From JALRAP01 sp046302815 (GTDB taxonomy: Bacteria > Bacteroidota > Bacteroidia > AKYH767-A > OLB10), in contig JBKCHO010000008.1 in assembly GCA_046302815.1 (NCBI GenBank), positions 1 to 18,157 on the forward strand: a stretch of DNA of 18,157 nt, given 5' to 3'. This document shows, one piece after another, positions 1-7,254 of this stretch; the stretch's first letter is position 1; each line of letters begins with the position of its first letter. Made by a program: the position numbers and the translations under genes. The notes beneath the pieces were generated by a model. It did no database searches. It worked only from the letters and a program-made list of their open reading frames with translations, and had not been told where the DNA came from.

Positions 1-1
1 A

Positions 2-724
2 CACGATGTGTTCATTTACACCGTAGCTCCACAACTCTCCAACGACACTTCAGTGGTCCTGAACGAAATCATGGCGTCTAACTCCATAACGGCTGCCGAT
101 AATTTCGGAGAATACGACGATTGGATCGAGCTGTTCAACCAGAACAACGCACCTGTGGATATCAGCGGATTTTATTTGAGCGACAATCCCGTTAACCTAA
201 ACAAATGGCAAATCCCTGCAGGCACCATCATCCAACCCAACGACTACCTTATTATATGGGCTGATGAAGACAGCGCACAAGGACCTTACCATGCCAACTT
301 CAAACTTTCGGGCAGCGGTGAGATGCTCTACCTGCTCGACCCCTCCCTTAAAATCGTTGACTCCCTGACCTGGGGACCTCAAATAACCGACCAAGGCTTT
401 GCACGCGTACCCAACGGCAGCGGTCCGTTCATCATACAAGGTCCCACCTTCGGAGCAAATAACAATCCAACAGGTATCAACGAGCCTATAGCCACACCTG
501 CCTATTTGTCGCTCTACCCCAACCCCGCCACCGAAACACTCAACTTGCAAATCCTGGATCCTAACGAGCGCAACATCGAGGTTTTCACCATGATGGGCCA
601 GCGCATCCATACCCACACCTATTCCCCATACCTCACCATCGATGTGTCTTCTTGGCCATCGGGTGTGTACATCGTTCGCTGCGGCGAAGCGAGCAAGCGC
701 GTTCAAGTTACCAGTTATAATTGA
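2..724 (+). CDS. Lamin-tail-domain surface protein with T9SS type A sorting domain, C-terminal part
   Basis: The reading frame is open at the window edge: the codons before position 8 read His-Asp-Val, so the real start lies upstream and this is a C-terminal fragment of about 240 residues. The segment beginning SVVLNEIMASN, followed by DDWIELFN, VDISGFYLSD and DYLIIWAD, is a lamin tail domain (LTD), an Ig-like fold common in secreted bacterial proteins. The last 75 residues start LSLYPNPATETLNLQI and include MMGQRI and SGVYIV, the hallmarks of the type A C-terminal domain recognised by the type IX secretion system. The protein should therefore be exported across the outer membrane and anchored or released. 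In Bacteroidota this LTD-plus-sorting-domain tail often follows a CotH-like kinase or a nuclease/phosphatase domain; which one applies here cannot be seen. Domain calls are secure, overall function unknown. Confidence 0.9.
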   Translation, partial: HDVFIYTVAPQLSNDTSVVLNEIMASNSITAADNFGEYDDWIELFNQNNAPVDISGFYLSDNPVNLNKWQIPAGTIIQPNDYLIIWADEDSAQGPYHANFKLSGSGEMLYLLDPSLKIVDSLTWGPQITDQGFARVPNGSGPFIIQGPTFGANNNPTGINEPIATPAYLSLYPNPATETLNLQILDPNERNIEVFTMMGQRIHTHTYSPYLTIDVSSWPSGVYIVRCGEASKRVQVTSYN

Positions 725-732
725 CAAGCGCC

Positions 733-805
733 GCCCTGAGCCTGTCGAAGGGTGACAAGTGACAAGCGATGCCCTGAGCTTGTCCGATAGCGAGACAGCT
801 TCGGG
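733..805. repeat. Two tandem GCCCTGAGC(C/T)TGTC repeats
   Basis: Copy one (733-752) reads GCCCTGAGCCTGTCGAAGGG. Copy two (771-805) begins GCCCTGAGCTTGTC and ends GACAGCTTCGGG, so its two ends can pair as a bulged stem-loop. TGACAAG motifs at 722-728, 753-759 and 760-766 separate them. The core CCCTGAGC-TGTCGAAGGG is a short intergenic repeat seen in many bacterial genomes, usually as a hairpin after genes. Here it follows the stop codon by 8 bases and may act as a transcript 3' end. Confidence 0.6.
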
Positions 806-842
806 TGGTTACTTATTTAATCCGTGCAAATTTGCTGGATCC

Positions 843-925
843 ATTAAATCCGTGTTCTAAAATTGTTGAACGCTGATGATGTGACTCGAACGGATTTACA
901 CGGATTTAATTTACATTCAAATTCC
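843..925. repeat. Dispersed ATCCGTG inverted repeat, copy 1
   Basis: ATTAAATCCGTG (843-854) is matched by its exact reverse complement CACGGATTTAAT (899-910), a 12-base perfect inverted repeat around a 44-base centre. A further TTTAATCCGTG lies just before it, near 818-828. A diverged copy with the same order of elements (CGTGTTC, AAAATTGTTGAA, CGGAT, CACGGAT) occurs at 1817-1890 in the same orientation. It looks like a small non-coding interspersed element; I cannot name a family. Confidence 0.55.
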
Positions 926-1049
926 AAAACCGAGCAGAACAGCTACTGGTACTGCGACTTCCAAACCCGCCTACCGCCTGCCGTCAAAACCCGTTATCCA
1001 ACATTCCCATTTTCCCTCTATCTTTACCCACAACGCCAATTGCTTTCCT

Positions 1050-1802
1050 ATGGGTGCAGATGAAAGACAGGAACACACGGAAGTGTCGCCATGGTGGGGC
1101 GAACATACCCACCGATACATTGAAGCCTGTAAGCTGCTCAAACCCTCCATGCGGGTTTTTGACATCGCATGTGGAAACGGTTACGGTACCCAGCTGATTT
1201 CGGAACAAACCCATTCGATTACCATTGGCGGCGACATCGCTGCCGAAGCGATTGCAAGTTGCCAAAAGCGGTATGCCAACCATCCGCTGTTGCAGTTCCA
1301 AGTTTGTGATGGCACAGCTTTGCCTTTCGGCGATGCCTCATTCGATGTAGTAGTATCATTCGAAACCATTGAGCACACGGTGAAGTACCGCGAGATGATC
1401 CTCGAATTCAAGCGGGTCTTGAAAAGCGGCGGGCTCTGCATCATCAGCACACCCAATATCGTGATCAACAGTCCCGGTCGCAAGGTGATGAATCCTTTTC
1501 ATACTCAGGAATTCGATTTTGAAGAGCTCTCTGAAATCTTGAAGAGTGTTTTTTCAAATGTGCACATCTATGGTCAGGAATACATCCGCTATCACCAAAA
1601 GGGCATCGGTATGTCCATTGGCAGAGGCCTCGAGTGGCTGCTTTACCAGCGAGGTGTGCGCAAGCTACCCATTGGCATCCAAGATGCCATAATAAAACCA
1701 TTCATCGGCAAAGGCATGTATCCCGATGCCAACGACTATCGCATGACCGACGACCCGAAGTCGTTGTTGCAGTGCAAGACCTTTTGGGCTGTTTGTAGCT
1801 AA
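1050..1802 (+). CDS. Class I SAM-dependent methyltransferase (Methyltransf_11 type)
   Basis: The 250-residue protein has the Rossmann methyltransferase signature. Motif I is FDIACGNGYG (residues 37-46), which binds the adenosylmethionine. An acidic residue follows at the end of strand 2 (Asp62), then CDGTALPFGDASFDVV (86-101) and the post-motif SFETIEH (103-109). A helix-strand pair reads LKSGGLCIISTPN (124-136). NPFHTQEF (148-155) resembles the substrate side of methyltransferases found in cell-surface polysaccharide and lipid pathways. The substrate cannot be deduced. No signal peptide or membrane segment is present, so it should be cytoplasmic. The ATG at 1050 gives the usual short N-terminal helix before motif I; no clear Shine-Dalgarno sequence or promoter lies before it. 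It stands alone between a T9SS gene and a convergent gene, with related repeats on both sides, which could mean it arrived as a cassette. Confidence 0.88.
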   Translation: MGADERQEHTEVSPWWGEHTHRYIEACKLLKPSMRVFDIACGNGYGTQLISEQTHSITIGGDIAAEAIASCQKRYANHPLLQFQVCDGTALPFGDASFDVVVSFETIEHTVKYREMILEFKRVLKSGGLCIISTPNIVINSPGRKVMNPFHTQEFDFEELSEILKSVFSNVHIYGQEYIRYHQKGIGMSIGRGLEWLLYQRGVRKLPIGIQDAIIKPFIGKGMYPDANDYRMTDDPKSLLQCKTFWAVCS

Positions 1803-1816
1803 CACTTCCTACCCGT

Positions 1817-1890
1817 ACTGATTCGTGTTCCAAAATGTTGAATGCGGATAAAACGGACTCTATGAATTTCCACGGATTGGAATATCAAAA
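1817..1890. repeat. Dispersed ATCCGTG inverted repeat, copy 2 (diverged)
   Basis: After the methyltransferase stop, the sequence from TGATTCGTGTTCCAAAATG through TTGAATGCGGAT to TTTCCACGGATTGG repeats the order of elements in 843-925 with many substitutions and one- or two-base gaps. The outer arms (TGATTCGTG and CACGGATT) are still partly complementary. It lies in the 109-base gap between two convergent genes. Confidence 0.45.
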
Positions 1891-1911
1891 AAATGCCCTT
1901 GTGTTAAATCC

Positions 1912-3705
1912 TCACTTACAATACTGCACATACAAGCCTTTCGCATCGGCGTTATTCATGTATGAGGCCGTTTGAAAATCCAAACAAGCTTCTTTATTCA
2001 TCCCCAGCTTGAGATTCAACAGTCCGCGGTTCTTGATGGCAATGGCGAAATCGGGTTTGGCGGAAATGGCTTTGTCGAGGTATTGTCGACAAACGACATA
2101 ATCGGCTCGGGAATACGCAACCGTGGCCAATGTATTCCATGCATCGAAATCGAGCGAGTCAATGCCAATCGACCTCTCCGAATCGCGAATACAGGATGCC
2201 GTATCGTTTAACATCAAATGAACCTGCCCGCGTAACGAGTAAAGTGCCGCTTGTCCAGAATCCCTTGCTGCAGCACTGTCCAAATCAGACAGTGCCTCTC
2301 GATTTCGATTGAGTGCCATGAACACCTTGGATCGATTGAAATAGGTTTTACCGTCTCCATCAAACAACTCAATGGCTTTGGTGTAATCAGCCAGCGATTC
2401 TTCGAACCGCGATAGCGACTGCAATTTAACAGCACGGTTGCCATAGGCACGGTAGATGTATGGTGCTCCTTCGTTCTTGTCGATGATGTCGGTAAGAAAA
2501 GGTATGTCGGAAGACCATTGTTGCGAACGGGAATAAGTAGTAATTGAAAAGAAGAGCGCAAATACAGCTAAGATATAGGGCAAAACGCCTTTGGTGCGAT
2601 AACGCATCCTATCAGATGTTGCTATGAAATACAATAACATGAATAGGCCGACATACGGTATGTATGCATAGCGGTCGGCAACAATGAATAGCCGGGAGGG
2701 AATCAACTGGATGTTGATGATGATGGTGAACAGGAAAAAACCGGATGCAAAAAGCACTTGCTTGTCATGACGATTTCTCCAAAGCAACCAGACCAATCCT
2801 GCAACGGGCAGTACGGATGCATAATAACTCCACGGAAGCATGCCGTCTTCCAAGATGGGATAGGTATAGATGGCACAAAGCTCTATAGGCAGAATGAGTT
2901 TGAATAAATAAAAACAAAAAGACCAAGTTGCCATGAACGGAACATGCATCCAATTGTAATTCGCGAGCATGCCGTCGGTGAAATTGCTTTGCGTAGCCGT
3001 ATCGGAAATGGCGATGAACCCGAATATAGCACTGAGCAGAACAAAAGGGGTTTTTGCAAGCAGGTTTGATTTTTCAAAAACCCTTTTGCCGAAGTAATAA
3101 TCCAACAACAACAAAGCGAGAGGCAAAGTGATGGCTTGCACCTTGCAAAAGAGCGCTATAATGAAAAATGCTCCGGTGATTCCGAGTTTTTTCGTTCGAT
3201 CCGATTTTAGGTAGTCGACATAACTCATCAGCGCAAGCAGGTAAAACAACGCATACATCATGCTGCTACGAGCCGACATCCATACCACCGGCTCCACATT
3301 CATCGGATGGATGGCGAATAATCCGGCTATGACCACTGGCATCCAAGAATCCTGCGTGAGTCGTTTGACAAATCCGTACACGGCGAAAACACAAAGCAGA
3401 TGCAGCAACACATTCACCAAATGATAGGGGTAACCATTGGTACCAGAAAAGTGATGTTGGATGGCAAACGAAAGCACAGGAAGCGGTTGATACATGATCA
3501 AATGGTGACTGGTAAATATGTCAACTATGCCATCCCATGAAAGTTCCCGAACCTCCTTATATGCGAAGTAGTCGTTGTCGTCGAATGTGAGCAATTCGTT
3601 TTTTAGGGATGGGGCATATAATAGCATGGTGAGTGCCGCAATAACTGTCACATAGCGGATGCCGTTGGTGCCGGTTACCTGCTTCTTGTTTTTTTCTTTA
3701 GCCAT
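1912..3705 (-). CDS. TMTC-like membrane glycosyltransferase (GT-C fold) with C-terminal TPR repeats
   Basis: The 597-residue protein has about ten hydrophobic segments in residues 18-395, followed by five tetratricopeptide repeats (about 413-590). The membrane part matches the TMTC/PMT-like pattern. It has an acidic first loop FDDNDY (41-46), where GT-C enzymes carry their catalytic Asp/Glu. It also has PLPVLSFAIQHHFSG (74-88), YHLVNVLLHLL (94-104), AIHPMNVEPVVWMSAR (131-146) and ADRYAYIPYVG (343-353). Animal TMTC proteins O-mannosylate cadherins; the bacterial relatives are mostly uncharacterised, so transfer of a sugar from a lipid-linked donor to an exported protein or glycan is inference. 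The TPRs would face the periplasm and could bind the acceptor. The ATG at 3705 is preferred: the next Met (residue 27) lies inside the first membrane span. A strong promoter ends only seven bases before the start codon. Confidence 0.82.
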   Translation of the reverse strand: MAKEKNKKQVTGTNGIRYVTVIAALTMLLYAPSLKNELLTFDDNDYFAYKEVRELSWDGIVDIFTSHHLIMYQPLPVLSFAIQHHFSGTNGYPYHLVNVLLHLLCVFAVYGFVKRLTQDSWMPVVIAGLFAIHPMNVEPVVWMSARSSMMYALFYLLALMSYVDYLKSDRTKKLGITGAFFIIALFCKVQAITLPLALLLLDYYFGKRVFEKSNLLAKTPFVLLSAIFGFIAISDTATQSNFTDGMLANYNWMHVPFMATWSFCFYLFKLILPIELCAIYTYPILEDGMLPWSYYASVLPVAGLVWLLWRNRHDKQVLFASGFFLFTIIINIQLIPSRLFIVADRYAYIPYVGLFMLLYFIATSDRMRYRTKGVLPYILAVFALFFSITTYSRSQQWSSDIPFLTDIIDKNEGAPYIYRAYGNRAVKLQSLSRFEESLADYTKAIELFDGDGKTYFNRSKVFMALNRNREALSDLDSAAARDSGQAALYSLRGQVHLMLNDTASCIRDSERSIGIDSLDFDAWNTLATVAYSRADYVVCRQYLDKAISAKPDFAIAIKNRGLLNLKLGMNKEACLDFQTASYMNNADAKGLYVQYCK

Positions 3706-3712
3706 GGTGCCT

Positions 3713-3741
3713 CAAAGTTAAAATCATTGCCGTAAAACAAA
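3713..3741 (-). promoter_or_regulatory. Bacteroidota promoter TTTG-N17-TAACTTTG for the TMTC-like gene
   Basis: On the minus strand the -33 element TTTG (3738-3741) and the -7 element TAACTTTG (3713-3720) are exactly 17 bases apart, a perfect match to the Bacteroidota consensus. Transcription should begin around 3705-3709, on or a few bases before the ATG at 3703-3705. The mRNA would then be leaderless or nearly so. Confidence 0.75.
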
Positions 3742-3763
3742 AGCGCCCGCTGGGCGGGCGCTT
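3731..3763 (-). terminator. Rho-independent terminator of the fibronectin-repeat gene
   Basis: AAGCGCCCGC (3741-3750) and GCGGGCGCTT (3754-3763) form a perfect 10-base-pair GC-rich stem with a three-base loop. Read on the minus strand it is followed by TTTTGTTTTACGG (down to 3731), the expected T-rich tract. It lies 28 bases after the stop codon of the gene at 3792-6128. The T tract also supplies the -33 TTTG of the next gene's promoter. Confidence 0.88.
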
Positions 3764-3791
3764 GAGTGTGCTTGTGGTTTATTATGTTGCC

Positions 3792-6128
3792 TCAAGGTCT
3801 GCTGATAAGCAAACGAGCGGCAGATACCTGTTGGTTGGATGAAATCGTTGCCGAGTACCATCCCTCTTTCAAATCGGAAACGGAAATCTCTATTCGGTTG
3901 AGTCCTGGTTGTACCAATAATTCCAAATTGCGTGCAAGTTGTCCAAATACATCGCGAAGTGAAATCTCCACTCGACCTTCCGAATCGGATATCCAATCCA
4001 AGGTGGCTGTAGTGTTGGCTGGATTGGGATAAACAGTCAACAAGAGTGGCGTGGTGTAGAAATAGGATGCCGACCAGATTCCGGTAACGGTTGTGCCATT
4101 GCTGGTGGCACAAACAGCCCTTATCTGAAATTCATACGCTGTTCCAGGGGTCAAGTTATTAATGGGGATATTCGTGTTGGTGGTTCCCGCTTGTAACCAA
4201 CTAGCCGAATTGGCAGGGCGATAGCGGATGGTGTAGGAAACCGCAGTAGGTGTTGCAGACCAGTTTAACAACACACTTCCGGGTGATGTGGTGGTGGCAA
4301 AAGAAATGTTGGATGGAGGCGGACAGGCGTTGCTGGTGCTAAGCGTTTGGAATGTCGCTGTTACCGACCAAGGAATATTAGCCGTACTTGAAGTGTTGGA
4401 ACAAATGCTTTGCACTTGCCATACATAAGATGTTGCAGATGTCAGGTTGGTAAGTGTGGTGTTGGTATTGGATGTTATGAGATAAGTCCAGAGCGAACCC
4501 GTCACATTGACACGATAACGAACACGGTATTGGAATGCACTCGTGTTGGACCATCCTAACACCGCACTATTGGTGGTGATGTTGGTGTTCGTGAGCTGTG
4601 TTGGCGCCGGACAGGTGGTTGGGCAGGATGTAGTGGTGAATGTGCTTGAGGGCGAATACGGATTCACATTGGTGTTGCTGCTCACCGCACAATTGGCGCG
4701 CACTTGCCATTCGTAATTGGTTCCACAAGTCAAGTTGCCAAAATTGAAGCTTATAGCGGTTGTTGTGAAATAACTCCAGGTGGCAGACCCTACCACGCGT
4801 CTACGAATGGTGTAACCTGGCGCGCCAGTTACAGCCGACCAATTCGCCGTTGCAGCATTCGCCGTGATATTGGTTGTTGTTAGTCCGATTGGTGCAGGGC
4901 AAGGTGAAGTGCATGCGGCTGTGGTAAAGAGAGCAGAACCACTCCACGCACTGAGTGAGGCAGCTCCTGTGGCATTAGTACAAATGGTTTGCACCTGCCA
5001 TTCGATTCCTACATTGCAAGGAAGTCCTGCTGCTTGATAAGGTGAACTTACATTGTTCACAGTTGTCCAACTGGTTGTATTCAGTACACGAAAACGGAGG
5101 TTGTATCCCACAGGAGTGGGAGAAACCGAACTCCAAGACAACACAGCACTTGACGAGGTGATGTTGGTAGAGGTAAGACCCGTTGGCGTTGGACAGTTGG
5201 TTGGACACGCGTTAGTGGTGAAGGCAACGAAAGTTGACCATGCACTGTAATTGTTATTTCCGCAATTGGTGCGTACTTGGAATTCGAAATTCGTGTTGCA
5301 TGCTAGATTGGCAAGTGTATAAGGAGGAGCAATGTTGGATACTCCAATCAGATTGGTAGATCCAACTACTCTGTATCGGATATCATAAGAATACCCTGTT
5401 CCTGGCAGAACGGTCCAGCTAAGCACTGCGCTATTGCTAGTGATGTTGGCTGCGGATAATCCTGCTGGAGGCAAACATGTAGTGGTACAAGGGGATGTGG
5501 AGAATGTTATAGGGGCAGAAAAAACGCTTGAAGACGCACTGGTGCATATGGTTTGAACCGCCACTTCATAATTGCTTCCACAAGTCAGGTTGCCCAATGT
5601 GATGGTGTTGGTGGTTGATGTAGTGGTTAACCAAGCCGCGGCTCCAGCCATTCGATAACGGATGTTATAACCGGTGGCACCTGAAACAGCGTTCCATGTT
5701 ATTATTGAGCTATTGGTAGTGATGCCCGATACAGACAAGCCTGTTGGAGCTATACAAGTATTCGAGCATGCTGATGTAGTGAAATTTGTTGGAGAAGAAT
5801 AACCACTAGATGTGGCGACTCCATTTGGATTCAAGCAATAGGCTTGAACCTGCCATTCGTAATTGGTTCCGCATAACAGATTATTCATAGTGTACGGAAA
5901 CTGTTGCACCGTTACAATCATCCAGTTGGCGTTGCCTGTAGGACGATATTGTACGGTATAATACTGGTTCACGGTATTGGATGGAGTCCAACTAAGGACT
6001 GCCGATGAGGTTGTGATATTGGTTGCCGTCAATCCTGTTGGGGGTAAACAGGTATTGGTTTGTGCGAATAAGTTCAGCGAGACAAGTAATAGCCCCAGGC
6101 AGGTAAGCAGCTGTTTGAAGTGGCGCAT
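3792..6128 (-). CDS. Secreted protein with seven fibronectin type III repeats and T9SS type A sorting domain
   Basis: The product is 778 residues when read from the ATG at 6128. That start begins directly with a signal peptide (MRHFKQLLTCLGLLLVSLNL, then FAQ); an ATG 51 bases further upstream would bury it behind 17 polar residues and is less likely. Seven Fn3 units follow at about 27-120, 125-213, 218-307, 312-404, 410-500, 506-596 and 602-692. Each has the pattern PTGL..TNIT..SAVLSW, then Y.I.YR, W, L.CGT.YEWQVQ..C and W/F. Short Cys-containing linkers (CxxxC, for example ACSNTC) join neighbouring units, and each unit has a further Cys pair, so disulfides are likely. Residues 695-778 (LTVYPNPANTTATLDW, VFGQ, LKEGWYSATI) are the type A sorting domain. 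The role is probably adhesion or matrix binding; no catalytic domain is visible. It has its own promoter and terminator. Confidence 0.9.
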   Translation of the reverse strand: MRHFKQLLTCLGLLLVSLNLFAQTNTCLPPTGLTATNITTSSAVLSWTPSNTVNQYYTVQYRPTGNANWMIVTVQQFPYTMNNLLCGTNYEWQVQAYCLNPNGVATSSGYSSPTNFTTSACSNTCIAPTGLSVSGITTNSSIITWNAVSGATGYNIRYRMAGAAAWLTTTSTTNTITLGNLTCGSNYEVAVQTICTSASSSVFSAPITFSTSPCTTTCLPPAGLSAANITSNSAVLSWTVLPGTGYSYDIRYRVVGSTNLIGVSNIAPPYTLANLACNTNFEFQVRTNCGNNNYSAWSTFVAFTTNACPTNCPTPTGLTSTNITSSSAVLSWSSVSPTPVGYNLRFRVLNTTSWTTVNNVSSPYQAAGLPCNVGIEWQVQTICTNATGAASLSAWSGSALFTTAACTSPCPAPIGLTTTNITANAATANWSAVTGAPGYTIRRRVVGSATWSYFTTTAISFNFGNLTCGTNYEWQVRANCAVSSNTNVNPYSPSSTFTTTSCPTTCPAPTQLTNTNITTNSAVLGWSNTSAFQYRVRYRVNVTGSLWTYLITSNTNTTLTNLTSATSYVWQVQSICSNTSSTANIPWSVTATFQTLSTSNACPPPSNISFATTTSPGSVLLNWSATPTAVSYTIRYRPANSASWLQAGTTNTNIPINNLTPGTAYEFQIRAVCATSNGTTVTGIWSASYFYTTPLLLTVYPNPANTTATLDWISDSEGRVEISLRDVFGQLARNLELLVQPGLNRIEISVSDLKEGWYSATISSNQQVSAARLLISRP

Positions 6129-6176
6129 GATTGTAGAATTTCTATTAGTAAAAATACGATTCCCTCTCTTAGCTAC

Positions 6177-6184
6177 CAAACATA
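6177..6184 (-). promoter_or_regulatory. -7 element TATGTTTG of the fibronectin-repeat gene
   Basis: On the minus strand TATGTTTG matches TAnnTTTG and lies 48 bases before the chosen ATG at 6128, which supports that start. A good TTTG at -33 is missing; the nearest is TTTC 20 bases upstream. The promoter may therefore be weaker or need an activator. Confidence 0.5.
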
Positions 6185-6194
6185 TTGTGCATTA

Positions 6195-6220
6195 AGTCCA
6201 ATTTGAAATAGTCCAATTTG
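6195..6220. repeat. Direct repeat AGTCCAATTTG, 15-base period
   Basis: AGTCCAATTTG occurs at 6195-6205 and again at 6210-6220. The pair covers the place where the -33 element of the minus-strand gene should be, so it could be a tandem activator site. Chance duplication is also possible. Confidence 0.35.
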
Positions 6221-6452
6221 TAGGGTTTTGATGGAGTGTTAATAACTCCTGAAAACTTTTAATTGCAGCGCTTTGTCAATCAAGTAGTTAACCCGCTTAC
6301 AACCATCCATCCATTCAAAAACAATCCCGCTAATTGATTTTCAATGCATTACAAATTGTAAGATGAGGCTCACAATTGCTTCATTCCTTACTTCATGTAG
6401 AATAAATTTGTAGGTGAAAGAGCTATTTATTTGGGGTGAACGACAAAAAAAG
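6221..6452. other. AT-rich spacer between divergent genes
   Basis: No gene is seen. A TAAATTTG at 6403-6410 matches the -7 consensus on the plus strand but lacks a -33 TTTG at the right distance, so it is at best a minor start. TTACA-AAT-TGTAA is a five-base inverted repeat near 6350. Confidence 0.35.
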
Positions 6453-6483
6453 TTTGGTGAATGAACATTTCGACTTATATTTG
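6453..6483 (+). promoter_or_regulatory. Bacteroidota promoter TTTG-N19-TATATTTG for the FeeM-like/flavoprotein operon
   Basis: TTTG (6453-6456) and TATATTTG (6476-6483) are 19 bases apart, matching the Bacteroidota consensus at both elements. Transcription should start near 6488, giving a leader of roughly 70 bases before the ATG at 6556. No promoter is seen between the two genes of the operon. Confidence 0.75.
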
Positions 6484-6555
6484 TTATAGAAAAAGTACAA
6501 ACCACCTGTCCTGAAGTAATTATCTCAAAAGAGTTACACTACAAAAACGATTATC

Positions 6556-7254
6556 ATGATTCAGTACAAGGTTGCAAGCACTTTCCAAGAGGTCACCGAA
6601 GCTTGGTGTTTGGTATACAAACAATACCTGGCCACTTCGTTGATTATGCCCAATGAGCTGGCTGTCTTTACTTTCCCCGAATATATCAGTCCCAATTCTG
6701 CTGTTTTTACAGGAAAGATGATGGGTCATACGGTTTCAACTGTATCTGCCGTTTTGGATAGCCACAGAGGACTCCCCTTAGATCACTACTACAAAAAGGA
6801 ACTTGACACCCTTCGAAAAGATGGTAAAAAGCTGATAGAGATCGGATTACTTGCGGATACTAGGGCTGCTGGAAACTTTAACAACATTACAGGACTTATG
6901 GCTGGCATTGCCCGGTTCGGTGTATTTAGCGACCACCACGATTTTGTAATCGGAGTTCATCCCCGTCGGATGGCTTTCTTCAGCCAAGTTTTCGGTTTTT
7001 CACCTGTGGGTGATGTAAAAGACTACGGCAAGTTGCAAACCGCCCCGGTTGTACTGCTCCATGCCAATGGACAAGCCCTTCAGGATGAGAAGTTCCAATT
7101 GAATCGAGAAATATACAACGACCCCAACCTGTTTGATTTCGAAAACCGCTACCTTTTCAACCCCGGAAAGTTTGTTGATCCGGCCGAATTCAGCGATTCG
7201 ATTTCAAATTTCATAGAGAAAATATGGGGCAAGAAACTTCCGCAAGCAGCCTGA
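6556..7254 (+). CDS. FeeM-like N-acyl amino acid synthase (GNAT-fold acyltransferase)
   Basis: The 232-residue protein fits the FeeM / PEP-CTERM-associated acyltransferase group of GNAT-fold enzymes. It opens with WCLVYKQYLATSL (17-29). Then come SPNSAVFTG (45-53), VSAVLDSHRGLPLDHYY (63-79), LDTLRKDGKKLIEIGLLAD (83-101) and GVHPRRMAFFSQVFGF (133-148), ending with DYGKLQTAPVVLL (156-168). The pattern EIGLLA, then HPRR..FF...FGF, then aPvvLL is typical. Characterised FeeM proteins join a long acyl chain from an acyl carrier protein to tyrosine. Aromatic amino acid specificity is plausible here but not proven, and no acyl carrier protein gene is in the window. No signal peptide, so cytoplasmic. 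The last 31 bases overlap the next gene, which implies translational coupling. The exosortase system linked to some relatives is not visible here. Confidence 0.75.
   Translation: MIQYKVASTFQEVTEAWCLVYKQYLATSLIMPNELAVFTFPEYISPNSAVFTGKMMGHTVSTVSAVLDSHRGLPLDHYYKKELDTLRKDGKKLIEIGLLADTRAAGNFNNITGLMAGIARFGVFSDHHDFVIGVHPRRMAFFSQVFGFSPVGDVKDYGKLQTAPVVLLHANGQALQDEKFQLNREIYNDPNLFDFENRYLFNPGKFVDPAEFSDSISNFIEKIWGKKLPQAA

Larger units (their letters stand above)
725..1049. other. Intergenic region with two repeat families, no gene
   Basis: This 325-base stretch holds two GCCCTGAGC-type repeats (733-805) and an ATCCGTG-type inverted repeat (843-925). From about 926 to 1049 I see no structure and no convincing TAnnTTTG promoter for the methyltransferase that follows. 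Short reading frames on either strand lack any coding character. Confidence 0.5.

Noticed and set aside
197..727. Minus-strand open frame of 176 codons
   Set aside because: It is antisense to the lamin-tail and sorting domains, whose protein motifs are clear; the antisense product has no recognisable pattern.
863..1063. Short plus-strand frame before the methyltransferase
   Set aside because: It consists largely of the ATCCGTG repeat, has no motif and overlaps the methyltransferase start.
725..1900. Insertion sequence around the methyltransferase
   Set aside because: No transposase, no terminal inverted repeats and no target duplication could be found; only short diverged repeats.
6129..6179. 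Upstream start for the fibronectin-repeat protein at 6179
   Set aside because: It would place 17 polar residues before a perfect signal peptide and lies over the predicted promoter-to-start region.
6403..6410. TAAATTTG as main promoter of the FeeM-like gene
   Set aside because: It has no -33 TTTG at 17-20 bases, while the site at 6453-6483 matches at both elements and is closer to the gene.
6556..7254. Exosortase/PEP-CTERM-associated acyltransferase role
   Set aside because: No PEP-CTERM protein or exosortase is in the window, and the partner is a phenol-oxidase-type flavoprotein, so the N-acyl amino acid synthase reading is preferred.
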